11,212 nt of DNA, taken from contig NZ_JBASXK010000046.1 of assembly GCF_049276915.1 (NCBI RefSeq), positions 1 to 11,212 of the forward strand. Reading direction: 5' to 3'. The DNA comes from Aestuariivita sp049276915 (GTDB lineage: Bacteria > Pseudomonadota > Alphaproteobacteria > Rhodobacterales > Rhodobacteraceae). Made by a program: the position numbers and the translations under genes. Below are positions 1 to 6,150 of this stretch, piece after piece. Within the stretch, counting starts at the first letter, position 1. Every line of letters begins with the position of its first letter. The notes under the pieces are model-generated. The model was not told the origin of the DNA. It worked only from the letters and a program-made list of their open reading frames with translations, and made no database searches.

Positions 1-164
1 GGAGAAGGAAGCCTTAAAAATTTATCAAATAAAATCAATAATATAGTTTCCATCTATATGTTTTGTAAACCAAATGTAAATAAAAGGTTACATTTAACTT
101 ATTGATATCATTTAATTTAATATGGAATTCCAAGGGACAATGATACCACTGGTTATTTAGTCAT
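1..164. promoter_or_regulatory. AT-rich leader region with inverted repeat
   Basis: This stretch is much richer in A and T than the rest of the window and has no convincing gene. It holds a perfect 8-base inverted repeat, AAATGTAA (72-79) and TTACATTT (88-95), separated by 8 bases, which has the geometry of a dimeric repressor operator. A TTGATA hexamer at 102-107 could serve as a -35 box, but no good -10 box lies at the proper spacing. Frame 1 is open from position 1 to a TGA at 103-105, but its composition is so biased that I do not call a gene tail. I infer that it carries the promoter of the three-gene block that follows. Confidence 0.35.
72..95. repeat. Perfect inverted repeat, candidate operator
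   Basis: The arms AAATGTAA and TTACATTT are exact reverse complements separated by an 8-base spacer (ATAAAAGG). The repeat lies 120 bases upstream of the preferred start of the HsdR-like gene. The repeat itself is certain; a role as operator is inference, and in DNA this AT-rich such repeats arise by chance fairly easily. There is no U-rich tail that would suggest a terminator. Confidence 0.35.
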
Positions 165-192
165 ATGCATACAATACTCTCAAGGTGGGACC

Positions 193-219
193 ATGATTTT
201 CAGCGCCAATCAACAATGA
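193..219 (+). CDS. Possible 8-codon leader ORF coupled to the next gene
   Basis: An ATG at 193 follows a Shine-Dalgarno-like AAGGTGG (182-188) and encodes MIFSANQQ before a TGA at 217-219. That TGA overlaps the ATG at 216 of the HsdR-like gene in the classical ATGA arrangement used for translational coupling. Neither of the two candidate starts of the HsdR-like gene (165, 216) has a Shine-Dalgarno sequence of its own, so reinitiation after this mini-ORF would explain how it is translated. An ORF this short could equally be chance. Confidence 0.3.
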   Translation: MIFSANQQ

Positions 220-668
220 AACCCCAGTCGATAGTCAAACAGCGAAAGTTCAGTGACCTGCTTCAAGCATCCCTTGGGAAGTATGCTAATAGAGCGATTG
301 AGGCTGCACAGGTGATCGAAGAGCTAATCGCAATGGCGAAGGCGTTCCGAGAGGATCTAGCTCGGCGGGATAGCCACAATCTGAGTGACGAAGAAGAAGC
401 TTTTTATGACGCCTTAGCCAAGAATGAATCTGCACAGCAGGCGATGGGTGAGGAAGTGCTCGTCGAGATGGCACGAGAAGTTGCCAAAAAGCTCAGAGAA
501 AACCTAACAGTTGATTGGGCGGTTCGTGATAGCGTTCGTGCAAAACTCCGCATTGTGATCCGGACCCTGCTTCGCAAATACAAATATCCACCTGATCAAT
601 CGAAAGATGCTGTAGAAATGGTTCTACGTCAGGCTGAAGTGATTTCTGAGTTTGAAATGGCAGCTTAA
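216..668 (+). CDS. Stand-alone HsdR C-terminal domain (DUF3387-like)
   Basis: The 150-residue product matches the extreme C-terminal domain of type I restriction endonuclease R subunits (the DUF3387 region of HsdR). In intact enzymes this helical region packs against the methyltransferase core (HsdM/HsdS) and holds the translocating subunit in the complex. The match shows in order: KQRKFSDLL (8-16), NRAIEAAQVIEELI (25-38), LSDEEEAFYDAL (57-68), LTVDWAVRDSVRAKLR (97-112) and LLRKYKYPPD (118-127). A full HsdR has about 1000 residues; the nuclease and helicase motor domains are absent, and AT-rich DNA lies where they should be. I chose ATG 216 because it overlaps the stop of a mini-ORF that has a ribosome site; ATG 165, in the same frame, would add 17 residues with no family match. 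The frame is free of stops. It could be a 5'-truncated remnant or a functional mini-protein that competes for HsdR docking. Confidence 0.75.
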   Translation: MKPQSIVKQRKFSDLLQASLGKYANRAIEAAQVIEELIAMAKAFREDLARRDSHNLSDEEEAFYDALAKNESAQQAMGEEVLVEMAREVAKKLRENLTVDWAVRDSVRAKLRIVIRTLLRKYKYPPDQSKDAVEMVLRQAEVISEFEMAA

Positions 669-679
669 GGAGAAAAGAC

Positions 680-1120
680 ATGGCAGGAAGCGTTAATAAG
701 GTCATCCTAATCGGCAACCTGGGGGATGATCCAAAGATTAACAATCTTCCCAGTGGTCAAAAGGTTGCCAACCTTCGTGTTGCAACATCAGAAACTTGGA
801 CAGATCGGGTTTCAGCGGAAAGACGGGAGCGAACCGAGTGGCACTCGGTGTCAATCTTCGATCCCAGCACCGTGGACTATGCCTCTAAGTATCTCAAGAA
901 GGGAGATAAAGTTTACATTGAGGGCAAGATCCAAACCCGTAAGTGGCAAGATCAAAATGGAACTGATCGCTATTCGACTGAGGTCGTAGTGAACTCAATC
1001 GGTGGGCAGTTGGTGGGTTTATCCTCTCAAGGTTCAAACCACTCCACTGCATCATTAGACGAGACCATGAGAGGCTCCAAAGAAATCAGCAGCGATGATT
1101 TTGGCGATGTTCCGTTTTAA
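680..1120 (+). CDS. ssb: Single-stranded DNA-binding protein (accessory SSB)
   Basis: This 146-residue protein is a bacterial SSB, which coats single-stranded DNA as a tetramer during replication, repair and recombination. The OB fold fills residues 5-107: the start reads NKVILIGNLGDDP, the DNA-stacking aromatics are at W40, W54, F60 and W89, and a KGDKVYIEGKI strand sits at 74-84. The acidic tip DDFGDVPF (139-146) ends in the conserved PF that recruits partner proteins. The linker between fold and tip is only about 30 residues, shorter than in typical chromosomal SSBs, so this is likely a mobile-element paralogue. Its ribosome site AAGGAGA (667-673) overlaps the TAA of the HsdR-like gene 11 bases upstream, so the two are probably co-transcribed and possibly coupled. 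Confidence 0.95.
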   Translation: MAGSVNKVILIGNLGDDPKINNLPSGQKVANLRVATSETWTDRVSAERRERTEWHSVSIFDPSTVDYASKYLKKGDKVYIEGKIQTRKWQDQNGTDRYSTEVVVNSIGGQLVGLSSQGSNHSTASLDETMRGSKEISSDDFGDVPF

Positions 1121-1162
1121 GCTGGTAGGCGCATCTCATAAGAATCTTTAGAGTAGCACCAC

Positions 1163-1657
1163 ATGGAACTTGAGGTAGACATTCCGGAGTTCATCGAACT
1201 CTTGAGGCTTGCAGAACACTCCCTCGCTGGAGACCTCTTGGAGGGATTAAGCCTCTACAATCCCTCGACCGATGAAGAGTATTGCCCTTTCCTCATTGAT
1301 AAAGGTGTAGCTAAATTTACTGATTTAAAAGGACAATCACGTTCAGTGCCGCTGTCTGCAATGAGCCAGTGGTCCGTCATTATCCCAGATGAAAGTATCT
1401 TGAATTCAACAGAACTGCAGGCACGAACCAGTTCTGGCAGACGACAGGAGCTTGTTTCTCAGTTAAACCGGATTGGCTTGGTCAGCGGTCAAACGCAGTC
1501 TCTCGAAGATCTCCAAATCATCATAGATGCATGGCAAACGCCAATTTCCAGCACACAGAAGGACTTTAGACGCCAAGTTTATCGGGCGATCAAAAAGCTA
1601 GAGAATGAGCCTGGACTGACCGTCGCATCATACAGGCTTGGCTTGCCAACAAGCTGA
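1163..1657 (+). CDS. Unrecognised 164-residue protein
   Basis: I do not recognise this gene. The product is soluble-looking, with no signal peptide or membrane segment. It starts with an acidic amphipathic stretch (MELEVDIPEFIELLRLAEH), then a middle part rich in beta-type residues including CPFLIDKGVAKFTDLKG (41-57), and a C-terminal half that looks helical, with basic residues in FRRQVYRAIKKLE (135-147). No cysteine-pair zinc site or enzyme motif is visible. It lies 42 bases after the SSB gene on the same strand, with only a weak GAG ribosome site (1151-1153), so it is plausibly the last gene of the HsdR-like/SSB unit. Continuous open frame and ordinary residue composition argue for a real gene. 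A nucleic-acid or SSB-linked role would be inference from position alone. Confidence 0.7.
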   Translation: MELEVDIPEFIELLRLAEHSLAGDLLEGLSLYNPSTDEEYCPFLIDKGVAKFTDLKGQSRSVPLSAMSQWSVIIPDESILNSTELQARTSSGRRQELVSQLNRIGLVSGQTQSLEDLQIIIDAWQTPISSTQKDFRRQVYRAIKKLENEPGLTVASYRLGLPTS

Positions 1658-1685
1658 ACTCCAGGGTCTTAGGGGCAAGGTTTAA

Positions 1686-1850
1686 ACGCTTCGGCAAGAG
1701 GCTTGGCCGAAAAGCGCACTGAGCCGCGATGACAAACAGGTCCTCAATCTGATCCGAAGCGCCACCAGTGAGGATTTAACACCAACCTTGAAACCGCTCC
1801 TGCCCAGCTGGCTCCAGATGACTGCCGTTAAATTGCGGGAAGATTTGTGA
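1686..1850 (+). pseudogene. Possible 3' remnant of an unknown gene
   Basis: Between an in-frame TAA (1683-1685) and a TGA (1848-1850), the third frame reads as a protein-like tail of 54 residues with segments such as LSRDDKQVLNLIRSATSEDL and PSWLQMTAVKLREDL. The composition (balanced charge, helix-forming) resembles real coding sequence more than the surrounding frames do, but there is no start codon with a ribosome site and I recognise no family. It may be the end of a gene whose front was lost, or chance. Confidence 0.2.
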
Positions 1851-1989
1851 GTCTTTAGCTGGTTTGGCTGGCGACGGCCCATACTGGACCCTCAGAATCT
1901 TATGCTCATGCTGCGCTTGCAGCCCACTTTGCGGACATTCGCTCCGCCTGTTGATTGGCGCAGTGTGGACGTGCCGCGGTTTGATGCCG

Positions 1990-2021
1990 CTCCTTTGATT
2001 GCATTTATTGCAACAAAGGAG
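1990..2021 (+). promoter_or_regulatory. Hairpin masking the ribosome site of the IS3 orfA remnant
   Basis: The sequence CTCCTTTG (1990-1997), a bulged A, then TTGCA (1999-2003) pairs with TGCAA (2009-2013) and CAAAGGAG (2014-2021), leaving a 5-base loop TTTAT. This gives 13 base pairs with one bulge. The AAGGAG ribosome site (2016-2021), 7 bases before the ATG at 2029, lies wholly within the 3' arm. Transcripts entering from outside would fold and hide the start, while a transcript starting inside the hairpin would not. Insulation of transposase genes against external transcription by such structures is well known in insertion sequences; the application here is inference. Confidence 0.6.
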
Positions 2022-2028
2022 ACGAACT

Positions 2029-2073
2029 ATGGGAACGAAACGAACAGAGGAATTTCGGGCTGATGCGGTGCGG
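2029..2073 (+). pseudogene. IS3-family transposase OrfA, N-terminal remnant
   Basis: The first 15 codons read MGTKRTEEFRADAVR, the start of the small OrfA protein of many proteobacterial IS3-family elements, whose helix-turn-helix binds the element ends. The frame stays open to a stop at 2194-2196, but after codon 15 the residues no longer resemble OrfA (the helix-turn-helix is missing), and no OrfB with DDE residues follows. The element is therefore a dead fragment cut off within OrfA. Its original regulatory hairpin and ribosome site survive just upstream. Confidence 0.65.
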
Positions 2074-2372
2074 TCATCTTCAAATCAGGCGGCGTTGATG
2101 CATCCACAGCCAGAAGATCAGCAGCCGAACCTGCCAAGCGATCTGATGCTGCACCTCAATAGTTTTACACGATCCCTCGTTGTGACGCCAGGGTAGGGTG
2201 TTGCGGCAAACTCTGCCGGTCTTCTGCTTGCCATTGATTGACTGTTTGAAAGGCCAAGGCCATGACTTTGCCAAGAAGCAGATTGCGCCCTAATCAGCAT
2301 GTATCGCAATGTAATCGTGAACAGATGCACAGGCGCAGGTCATGCGCTTAAATTAGTTGGGGAAAAGTCAGC

Positions 2373-3146
2373 ATGAAATGGGCGCGTGGAATAACGGGCG
2401 ACGGCTCGGAGGTGATGGGTGTGGTCGCGGACGGAATGCTGCATCCACGCGCTACGCTTGGATCAGATTTGGCCACGGGCGATGCCATTTCACTAGACGA
2501 TGTCACCTTGTTGGCCCCAGTCGATCCGGGCAAATTCATCGGTCTCTGGAACAATTTCAAGGCGGCGGCCGAAAAGGGCGGGATGGCGCATCCCGAACAC
2601 CCCTTGTACTTTTTTAAAGCCGATACGTCGCTAAGCGGTCCGGGAGCAGAAGTTGTGTTGCCTGCCGCCGCAGGACGGGTGGTGTTCGAGGGTGAGCTAG
2701 GGATCGTGATCGGCAAGACCTGCGAGAACGTCACCCCCGAGGCCGCCAAGGATGCGATATTCGGATACACCTGCATCAATGATTTCACATCTTTGGATGT
2801 CTTGAATGCGGACCCGTCCTTTCCACAATGGACACGCGCGAAAAGCTTTGATGGGTTTGGCGTCGTGGGGCCGGTGATCGAAACCGACATCGACTGGCGC
2901 GCGCTGGAGATCAAGGTTCTCGTGAATGACAGGGAACGTCAGTCATATCCGGCCTCCGACATGATCCTGTCGCCTGAACAGATCGTCAGTTGCCTCTCCC
3001 AGGACATGACGCTTAATCCTGGTGACCTTATCGCCTGCGGTACCTCAATCGGTGCCCGCCCGGTCAAGGCCGGGATGGTTGTCGAGGTAGTGATTGACGG
3101 GATCGGTGAGGTTGGCGTGACCTTGAGCGCGCCAATGGATGCGTAA
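2373..3146 (+). CDS. Fumarylacetoacetate hydrolase (FAH) family protein
   Basis: This 257-residue cytoplasmic enzyme belongs to the FAH superfamily, whose members use a divalent metal to cleave or decarboxylate 2-keto or acylpyruvate-type acids (acylpyruvases, oxaloacetate decarboxylases, 2-keto-3-deoxy sugar acid hydrolases). Expected metal ligands are E106 and E108 in FEGELGIVIGK (105-115) and D137 in GYTCINDF (131-138). Other family marks are YFFKADTSLSGPG (79-91), KSFDGFGVVGP (157-167), SDMILSPEQIVSCLS (195-209) and NPGDLIACGTS (215-225). Length fits the bacterial single-domain type. The ATG has GGGGA (2359-2363) 9 bases upstream. It precedes the transporter and CoA-ligase genes on the same strand, which suggests work on the same carboxylate. 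The exact substrate cannot be read from sequence. Confidence 0.9.
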   Translation: MKWARGITGDGSEVMGVVADGMLHPRATLGSDLATGDAISLDDVTLLAPVDPGKFIGLWNNFKAAAEKGGMAHPEHPLYFFKADTSLSGPGAEVVLPAAAGRVVFEGELGIVIGKTCENVTPEAAKDAIFGYTCINDFTSLDVLNADPSFPQWTRAKSFDGFGVVGPVIETDIDWRALEIKVLVNDRERQSYPASDMILSPEQIVSCLSQDMTLNPGDLIACGTSIGARPVKAGMVVEVVIDGIGEVGVTLSAPMDA

Positions 3147-3651
3147 CCCAACCTGAATTTGGCAAAGCCTTGCCGAAGGTGACACGCCCACAATCGCATC
3201 GCGCTGAGTTCTGTGCGGATGACTGCCGCTGGCATTAGGCCCGTCGGCGCGTGGGCGTGGGTGGTACACGCACTGTTTGCTGCTGATGCGATGGCGGCGT
3301 CGGGCCTGTCCCCCCTTGAAAAACCGGCCGGACACGACCCGCGGCACGCGTCTTAGAATGATTCGGTTTTATGACATGGCCAATATTTGAAAAATTCATT
3401 CAAATTTGGGCAGGCCTGACGTGCAATTGGGCAGTATACCTTTGAGTACCGAAAAACATCTGGATTACAAGGGCTTAAAAAAACTCAGGAATTTGTGTTC
3501 GCAAGTAAATTACAAAATTATTTTTATTGACGAAATAAAGTTGCGCATTCATTACAGCATCAACCGCAGAGACCTGCAGCCCAGCCGCTGATCTCGCTCA
3601 CTGAATTTGGCGCACCCAAGACGCGCACCGAGATAAAGGCAGCTCTTGGAG
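3147..3651. other. 505-base intergenic region, partly AT-rich
   Basis: No gene is supported. The first 200 bases are GC-rich and carry a small hairpin after the FAH-family stop (3161-3174) and a distant 7-base inverted pair, AGGCCCG (3237-3243) and CGGGCCT (3301-3307). From about 3350 to 3560 the DNA becomes AT-rich. A TTGACG hexamer at 3527-3532 is a possible -35 box, without a good -10. I infer that the promoter of the stress-protein gene lies in this AT-rich part. A TTG-started frame at 3406-3591 has no ribosome site and no recognisable product. Confidence 0.4.
3161..3174. terminator. Small hairpin after the FAH-family gene
   Basis: GGCAA (3161-3165) and TTGCC (3170-3174) form a 5-pair stem with the loop AGCC, beginning 15 bases after the TAA of the FAH-family gene. 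No T-run follows, so it is a weak candidate for a transcription end or an mRNA 3' stabiliser. Confidence 0.25.
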
Positions 3652-4503
3652 ATGATAAAATCCATCCTCGTTCCTGTGCGTGGCGATGGCATGGTTGCAA
3701 CCGTGCTGGCACACGCGGCTGAACTGGCCAAGCAGCACAAAGCGCAGGTAAGTGTTGTGCATTGTCGTGCGCAGGCCAAAGACCTCATGCCACAAGGCGT
3801 GCCGCTGAGTGAATTCGCCCGCAAAGTGATGTTGGAGCAGGCAACTGAGCTGGCCGATCGTCAGGAAAACCATCTGCGCGGCATCCTGCATCGCCTCGCG
3901 CTGGATTTTGGTTTGAGTGAAGACCCCAACGCCGAGGGCACCGCGCTGTGTACCTTCACCGAAGAGCAGGGCCGCATGGCGGATGTCGTCAAGCATGCGG
4001 GTCGGTTGTCCGACCTTATCGTTCTCCCAAAGCCCCAGCGGGAACGCAATCTTGGCCAAAGCTCTTTGAAGGCAGCGCTTTATGGCGCCGGGCGGCCTGT
4101 TCTGATTTGCCCGGGGCAACTACAGCCGAATGAAACCTTCGCACAGCACGTGGCGGTGGGCTGGAACGGATCGCTGCCTGCCTCCCGTGCCGTCGCAAAC
4201 TCATTGGATTTAGTTCAATCAGCGAAACGGGTAAGCATTTTGACCGGTGGCAAAGTGCAAAGCCACGGGCCGACCGTTGACGAACTGGTGGAATATTACG
4301 CTATGCGCGGCATCGAAGCCGAAATCGTACGCTTCGAAGAAAGCGATCCTGCAACGGGGCTTTTGAAAACCTGCGAACACATCGGTGCAAGCCTGCTGAT
4401 CATCGGGGCCTACAGCCACAGCCACGAGACCGAGATGCTGTTTGGCGGCAATACAGAGCGCATCGTCGACAACACCGAAATGCCCATCCTGATGGCGCAT
4501 TGA
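3652..4503 (+). CDS. Two-domain universal stress protein (UspA family)
   Basis: The 283-residue product carries two tandem Usp folds, a common roseobacter form. The first domain begins with IKSILVPVRGDG (2-13) and continues to LICPG (151-155). The second begins at HVAVGWNGSLPASRAV (166-181) and ends with GAYSHSHETEMLFGGNT (252-268) and the final strand MPILMAH. The GAYSHSH...FGGNT segment stands where ATP-binding Usp proteins have their G-2x-G-9x-G(S/T) loop, so nucleotide binding by the C-terminal domain is likely; the N-terminal domain lacks a clear loop. ATG 3652 gives the usual MIKSILVPV start; an upstream TTG at 3646 (two more residues) is better spaced from AAAGG (3635-3639) and cannot be excluded. 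It lies 122 bases before the tctC-like gene, so it could be a separate unit or a leader gene. Confidence 0.92.
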   Translation: MIKSILVPVRGDGMVATVLAHAAELAKQHKAQVSVVHCRAQAKDLMPQGVPLSEFARKVMLEQATELADRQENHLRGILHRLALDFGLSEDPNAEGTALCTFTEEQGRMADVVKHAGRLSDLIVLPKPQRERNLGQSSLKAALYGAGRPVLICPGQLQPNETFAQHVAVGWNGSLPASRAVANSLDLVQSAKRVSILTGGKVQSHGPTVDELVEYYAMRGIEAEIVRFEESDPATGLLKTCEHIGASLLIIGAYSHSHETEMLFGGNTERIVDNTEMPILMAH

Positions 4504-4536
4504 TCAACAACATGCGCCGCATGACGGCCTGGAACA

Positions 4537-4552
4537 GTGGGGCATACCCCAC
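4537..4552. terminator. GC-rich hairpin between usp and the tctC-like gene
   Basis: GTGGGG (4537-4542) and CCCCAC (4547-4552) are perfect arms around the tetraloop CATA. It lies 33 bases after the stress-protein stop and 73 bases before the tctC-like ATG. There is no T-run directly after it, so it may be a weak or Rho-assisted terminator or a regulatory stem in the transporter leader. Confidence 0.35.
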
Positions 4553-4625
4553 GCAGACTTAAGACTGCACAAAACGTGTAACGATACGTCCAAATTGACG
4601 GTCATTTTTTAGGGAGGAGACCACA

Positions 4626-5597
4626 ATGAAACTGACAAAACGGTATTTTCTGGGGCTGGCCATCGGCAGCACACTTGCAGCACTGCCAATCACGGCACTG
4701 GCCGACGATTGGCAGCCGACCCGCCCGATTGATTTCACAATCATGGCAGGCCCGGGCGGCGGCGCAGACCAGATCGCGCGCTTCGTGCAATCGGTTGTCG
4801 AAGCAAATGACATGACCAACCGTCCCTTGATCCCAACCAATCGTGGTGGCGGGTCCGGTGCAGAAGCACTGTTGCACCTCAAGGATGCACGCGATCCAGA
4901 TCACACGCTCATGGTGACGCTGAACTCGTTCTACACGACGCCGATCCGCCAAGAGGGTCTGGGTGTCGATATCGAACAATTCACACCAATCACGATGATG
5001 GGCGTCGATCCGTTTGTGCTTTGGGTACACAAAGACTCTGGCATCACAACGTTCGAGCAGTACATCGACAAAGTCCGCGAGATGGACGGCGAGTACGTGA
5101 TGGGTGGTACTGGTTCCGGTCAGGAAGATTCGATCGTCATTGCCTACATGTCTGGCGCCTATGACCTTGATATCAAGTACATTCCTTACGACGGCGGTGG
5201 TGCGGTTGCCAAAGACCTTGCAGGTCAGCAGATCATGGCGACCGTCAACAACCCAGCTGAAGCCAAAGGCTTTTACGAAGCGGGTGACTTCGTTCCCCTG
5301 CTGGCCTTCTCGGACGAGCGCATGGACGCCTATCCAGATGTTCCGACCATGAAGGAAAAGGGCCACGACTTCTCGTACTACAACCAGCGGGCCATCGTTG
5401 GTGCGCCGGGCATGTCCGACGAGGCCGCAGCCTACTATCGCGACCTGTTTGGCCAGGTTTACGACGGCGAAGAGTGGCAGAATTACCTTGTGTCCGAAAG
5501 CCTGTCGCCCCTGCCAATGGATGAGGCTGAAACGCGCGCCTACTGGGCGACACAGGTGGCAAACCACCGCCAGCTTCTTTCCGAAATCGACGGCTAA
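4626..5597 (+). CDS. tctC: TTT transporter periplasmic substrate-binding protein (TctC family)
   Basis: This 323-residue protein is the extracytoplasmic receptor of a tripartite tricarboxylate transporter; it captures a carboxylate in the periplasm and hands it to the TctAB membrane complex. A signal peptide is clear: basic MKLTKR, a hydrophobic core (8-23) and an ALA cleavage site (24-26), giving a mature start at DDWQPTRPI. Family marks are the glycine loops MAGPGGGADQIARF (40-53) and NRGGGSGAEA (72-81), GGTGSGQEDS (160-169), IPYDGGGAVAKDLAG (186-200) and the C-terminal PDVPTMKEKG (237-246). The ribosome site is strong (AGGGAGGAG, 4611-4619, 6 bases before ATG), fitting the high expression usual for binding proteins. 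Genes for TctB and TctA follow at once. The ligand cannot be predicted, since this family binds very diverse acids. The symbol is a family label. Confidence 0.95.
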   Translation: MKLTKRYFLGLAIGSTLAALPITALADDWQPTRPIDFTIMAGPGGGADQIARFVQSVVEANDMTNRPLIPTNRGGGSGAEALLHLKDARDPDHTLMVTLNSFYTTPIRQEGLGVDIEQFTPITMMGVDPFVLWVHKDSGITTFEQYIDKVREMDGEYVMGGTGSGQEDSIVIAYMSGAYDLDIKYIPYDGGGAVAKDLAGQQIMATVNNPAEAKGFYEAGDFVPLLAFSDERMDAYPDVPTMKEKGHDFSYYNQRAIVGAPGMSDEAAAYYRDLFGQVYDGEEWQNYLVSESLSPLPMDEAETRAYWATQVANHRQLLSEIDG

Positions 5598-5622
5598 ACC
5601 AGACTAAGAAAAGGGGGCAAAG

Positions 5623-6126
5623 ATGCGCCAAGGTGAGATATCGCTCGCGGGGCTCCTTGCCCTCTTTTCACTCTATCTGATGTGGAAAAGCACTGAACTT
5701 CCCATCGGTTATATCAGCGGCCAAGGACCCGGCGGCGGGTTCTGGCCCTTCTGGTTGTCGTTGGTCATGCTGCTCAGTTGTGTTGCCATCGCCTGGAATT
5801 GGTGGCGCGGCAAAAGCCCTGCTTCTGTCAGTGACGAGCCGCTTATGGATGGCTTTGGCTGGCGCACGGTCCTGAATGTCGGCGGTGGCATCATCGGGTT
5901 TGTCGCGCTGATTTCCATCGTTTCGATGTATGGGGCCGTCGCGCTTTTCCTCGTCTACTACCTGCGCTTTCTGGGACGCCATTCGTGGCTGTTGACACTG
6001 GCGATGGCCATCTTCCTGCCGATTGGTCTGTTCTTCTTCTTTGAAGGTGCCATGCAGATTTCGATGCCCCAAGGCCTGCCCTTCACGCAGCCCTTCTTCG
6101 ACGTGATGTACGACATCATCTACTGA
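5623..6126 (+). CDS. tctB: TTT transporter small membrane subunit (TctB family)
   Basis: The 167-residue product is the small, poorly conserved integral membrane subunit of a TTT transporter, with hydrophobic stretches near residues 7-22, 41-60, 84-115 (probably two helices) and 121-141, matching the usual four-helix plan. Between helices one and two it has GQGPGGGFWPFWLS (33-46), the family's typical G-x-GPG-x-x-P segment. The tail PQGLPF (149-154) resembles the short amphipathic end common in TctB. It starts 25 bases after the binding-protein gene behind AAGGGGG (5611-5617), and the TctA gene follows after 24 bases, so the three are one operon. Its role is thought to be structural support of TctA. 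Confidence 0.92.
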   Translation: MRQGEISLAGLLALFSLYLMWKSTELPIGYISGQGPGGGFWPFWLSLVMLLSCVAIAWNWWRGKSPASVSDEPLMDGFGWRTVLNVGGGIIGFVALISIVSMYGAVALFLVYYLRFLGRHSWLLTLAMAIFLPIGLFFFFEGAMQISMPQGLPFTQPFFDVMYDIIY

Positions 6127-6150
6127 CGCAGCTGCGGACCAAGGAACACC

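Larger units (their letters stand above)
1658..2372. other. Gene-free scar with IS debris
   Basis: No intact gene can be supported here. The stretch contains a short unrecognised open segment (1686-1850), the 5' end of an IS3-type element (hairpin at 1990-2021 and first codons at 2029-2073), and about 300 bases of unrecognised DNA that include the presumed promoter of the FAH-family gene. The break from IS3 coding sequence to unrelated sequence after 2073 suggests that a deletion or recombination event removed the rest of the element. Confidence 0.6.

Noticed and set aside
1..105. Open frame 1 at the left edge as the tail of an upstream gene
   Set aside because: Extreme AT composition and no recognisable residues; cannot be separated from chance.
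165..215. Upstream ATG for the HsdR-like gene
   Set aside because: The 17 extra residues show no family match and no ribosome site precedes; kept only as an alternative start.
1999..2196. 65-residue plus-strand frame covering the IS3 start
   Set aside because: Only codons from ATG 2029 to 2073 match OrfA; the rest is unrelated sequence after the break, so this is not one gene.
2348..2914. 188-residue minus-strand open frame opposite the FAH-family gene
   Set aside because: The plus strand carries the conserved FAH motifs and a ribosome site; the minus product is low-complexity.
3237..3307. AGGCCCG / CGGGCCT inverted pair as a terminator or IS ends
   Set aside because: 57-base loop, no T-run and no transposase between; too weak to call.
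3406..3591. 61-residue plus-strand frame starting at TTG in the AT-rich gap
   Set aside because: No ribosome site, no protein-like motifs, and position where a promoter is expected.
4602..5567. Long minus-strand open frame (321 residues) opposite the tctC-like gene
   Set aside because: It mirrors the codon structure of the clear TctC-family gene on the plus strand; the product is histidine- and arginine-rich and resembles no family.
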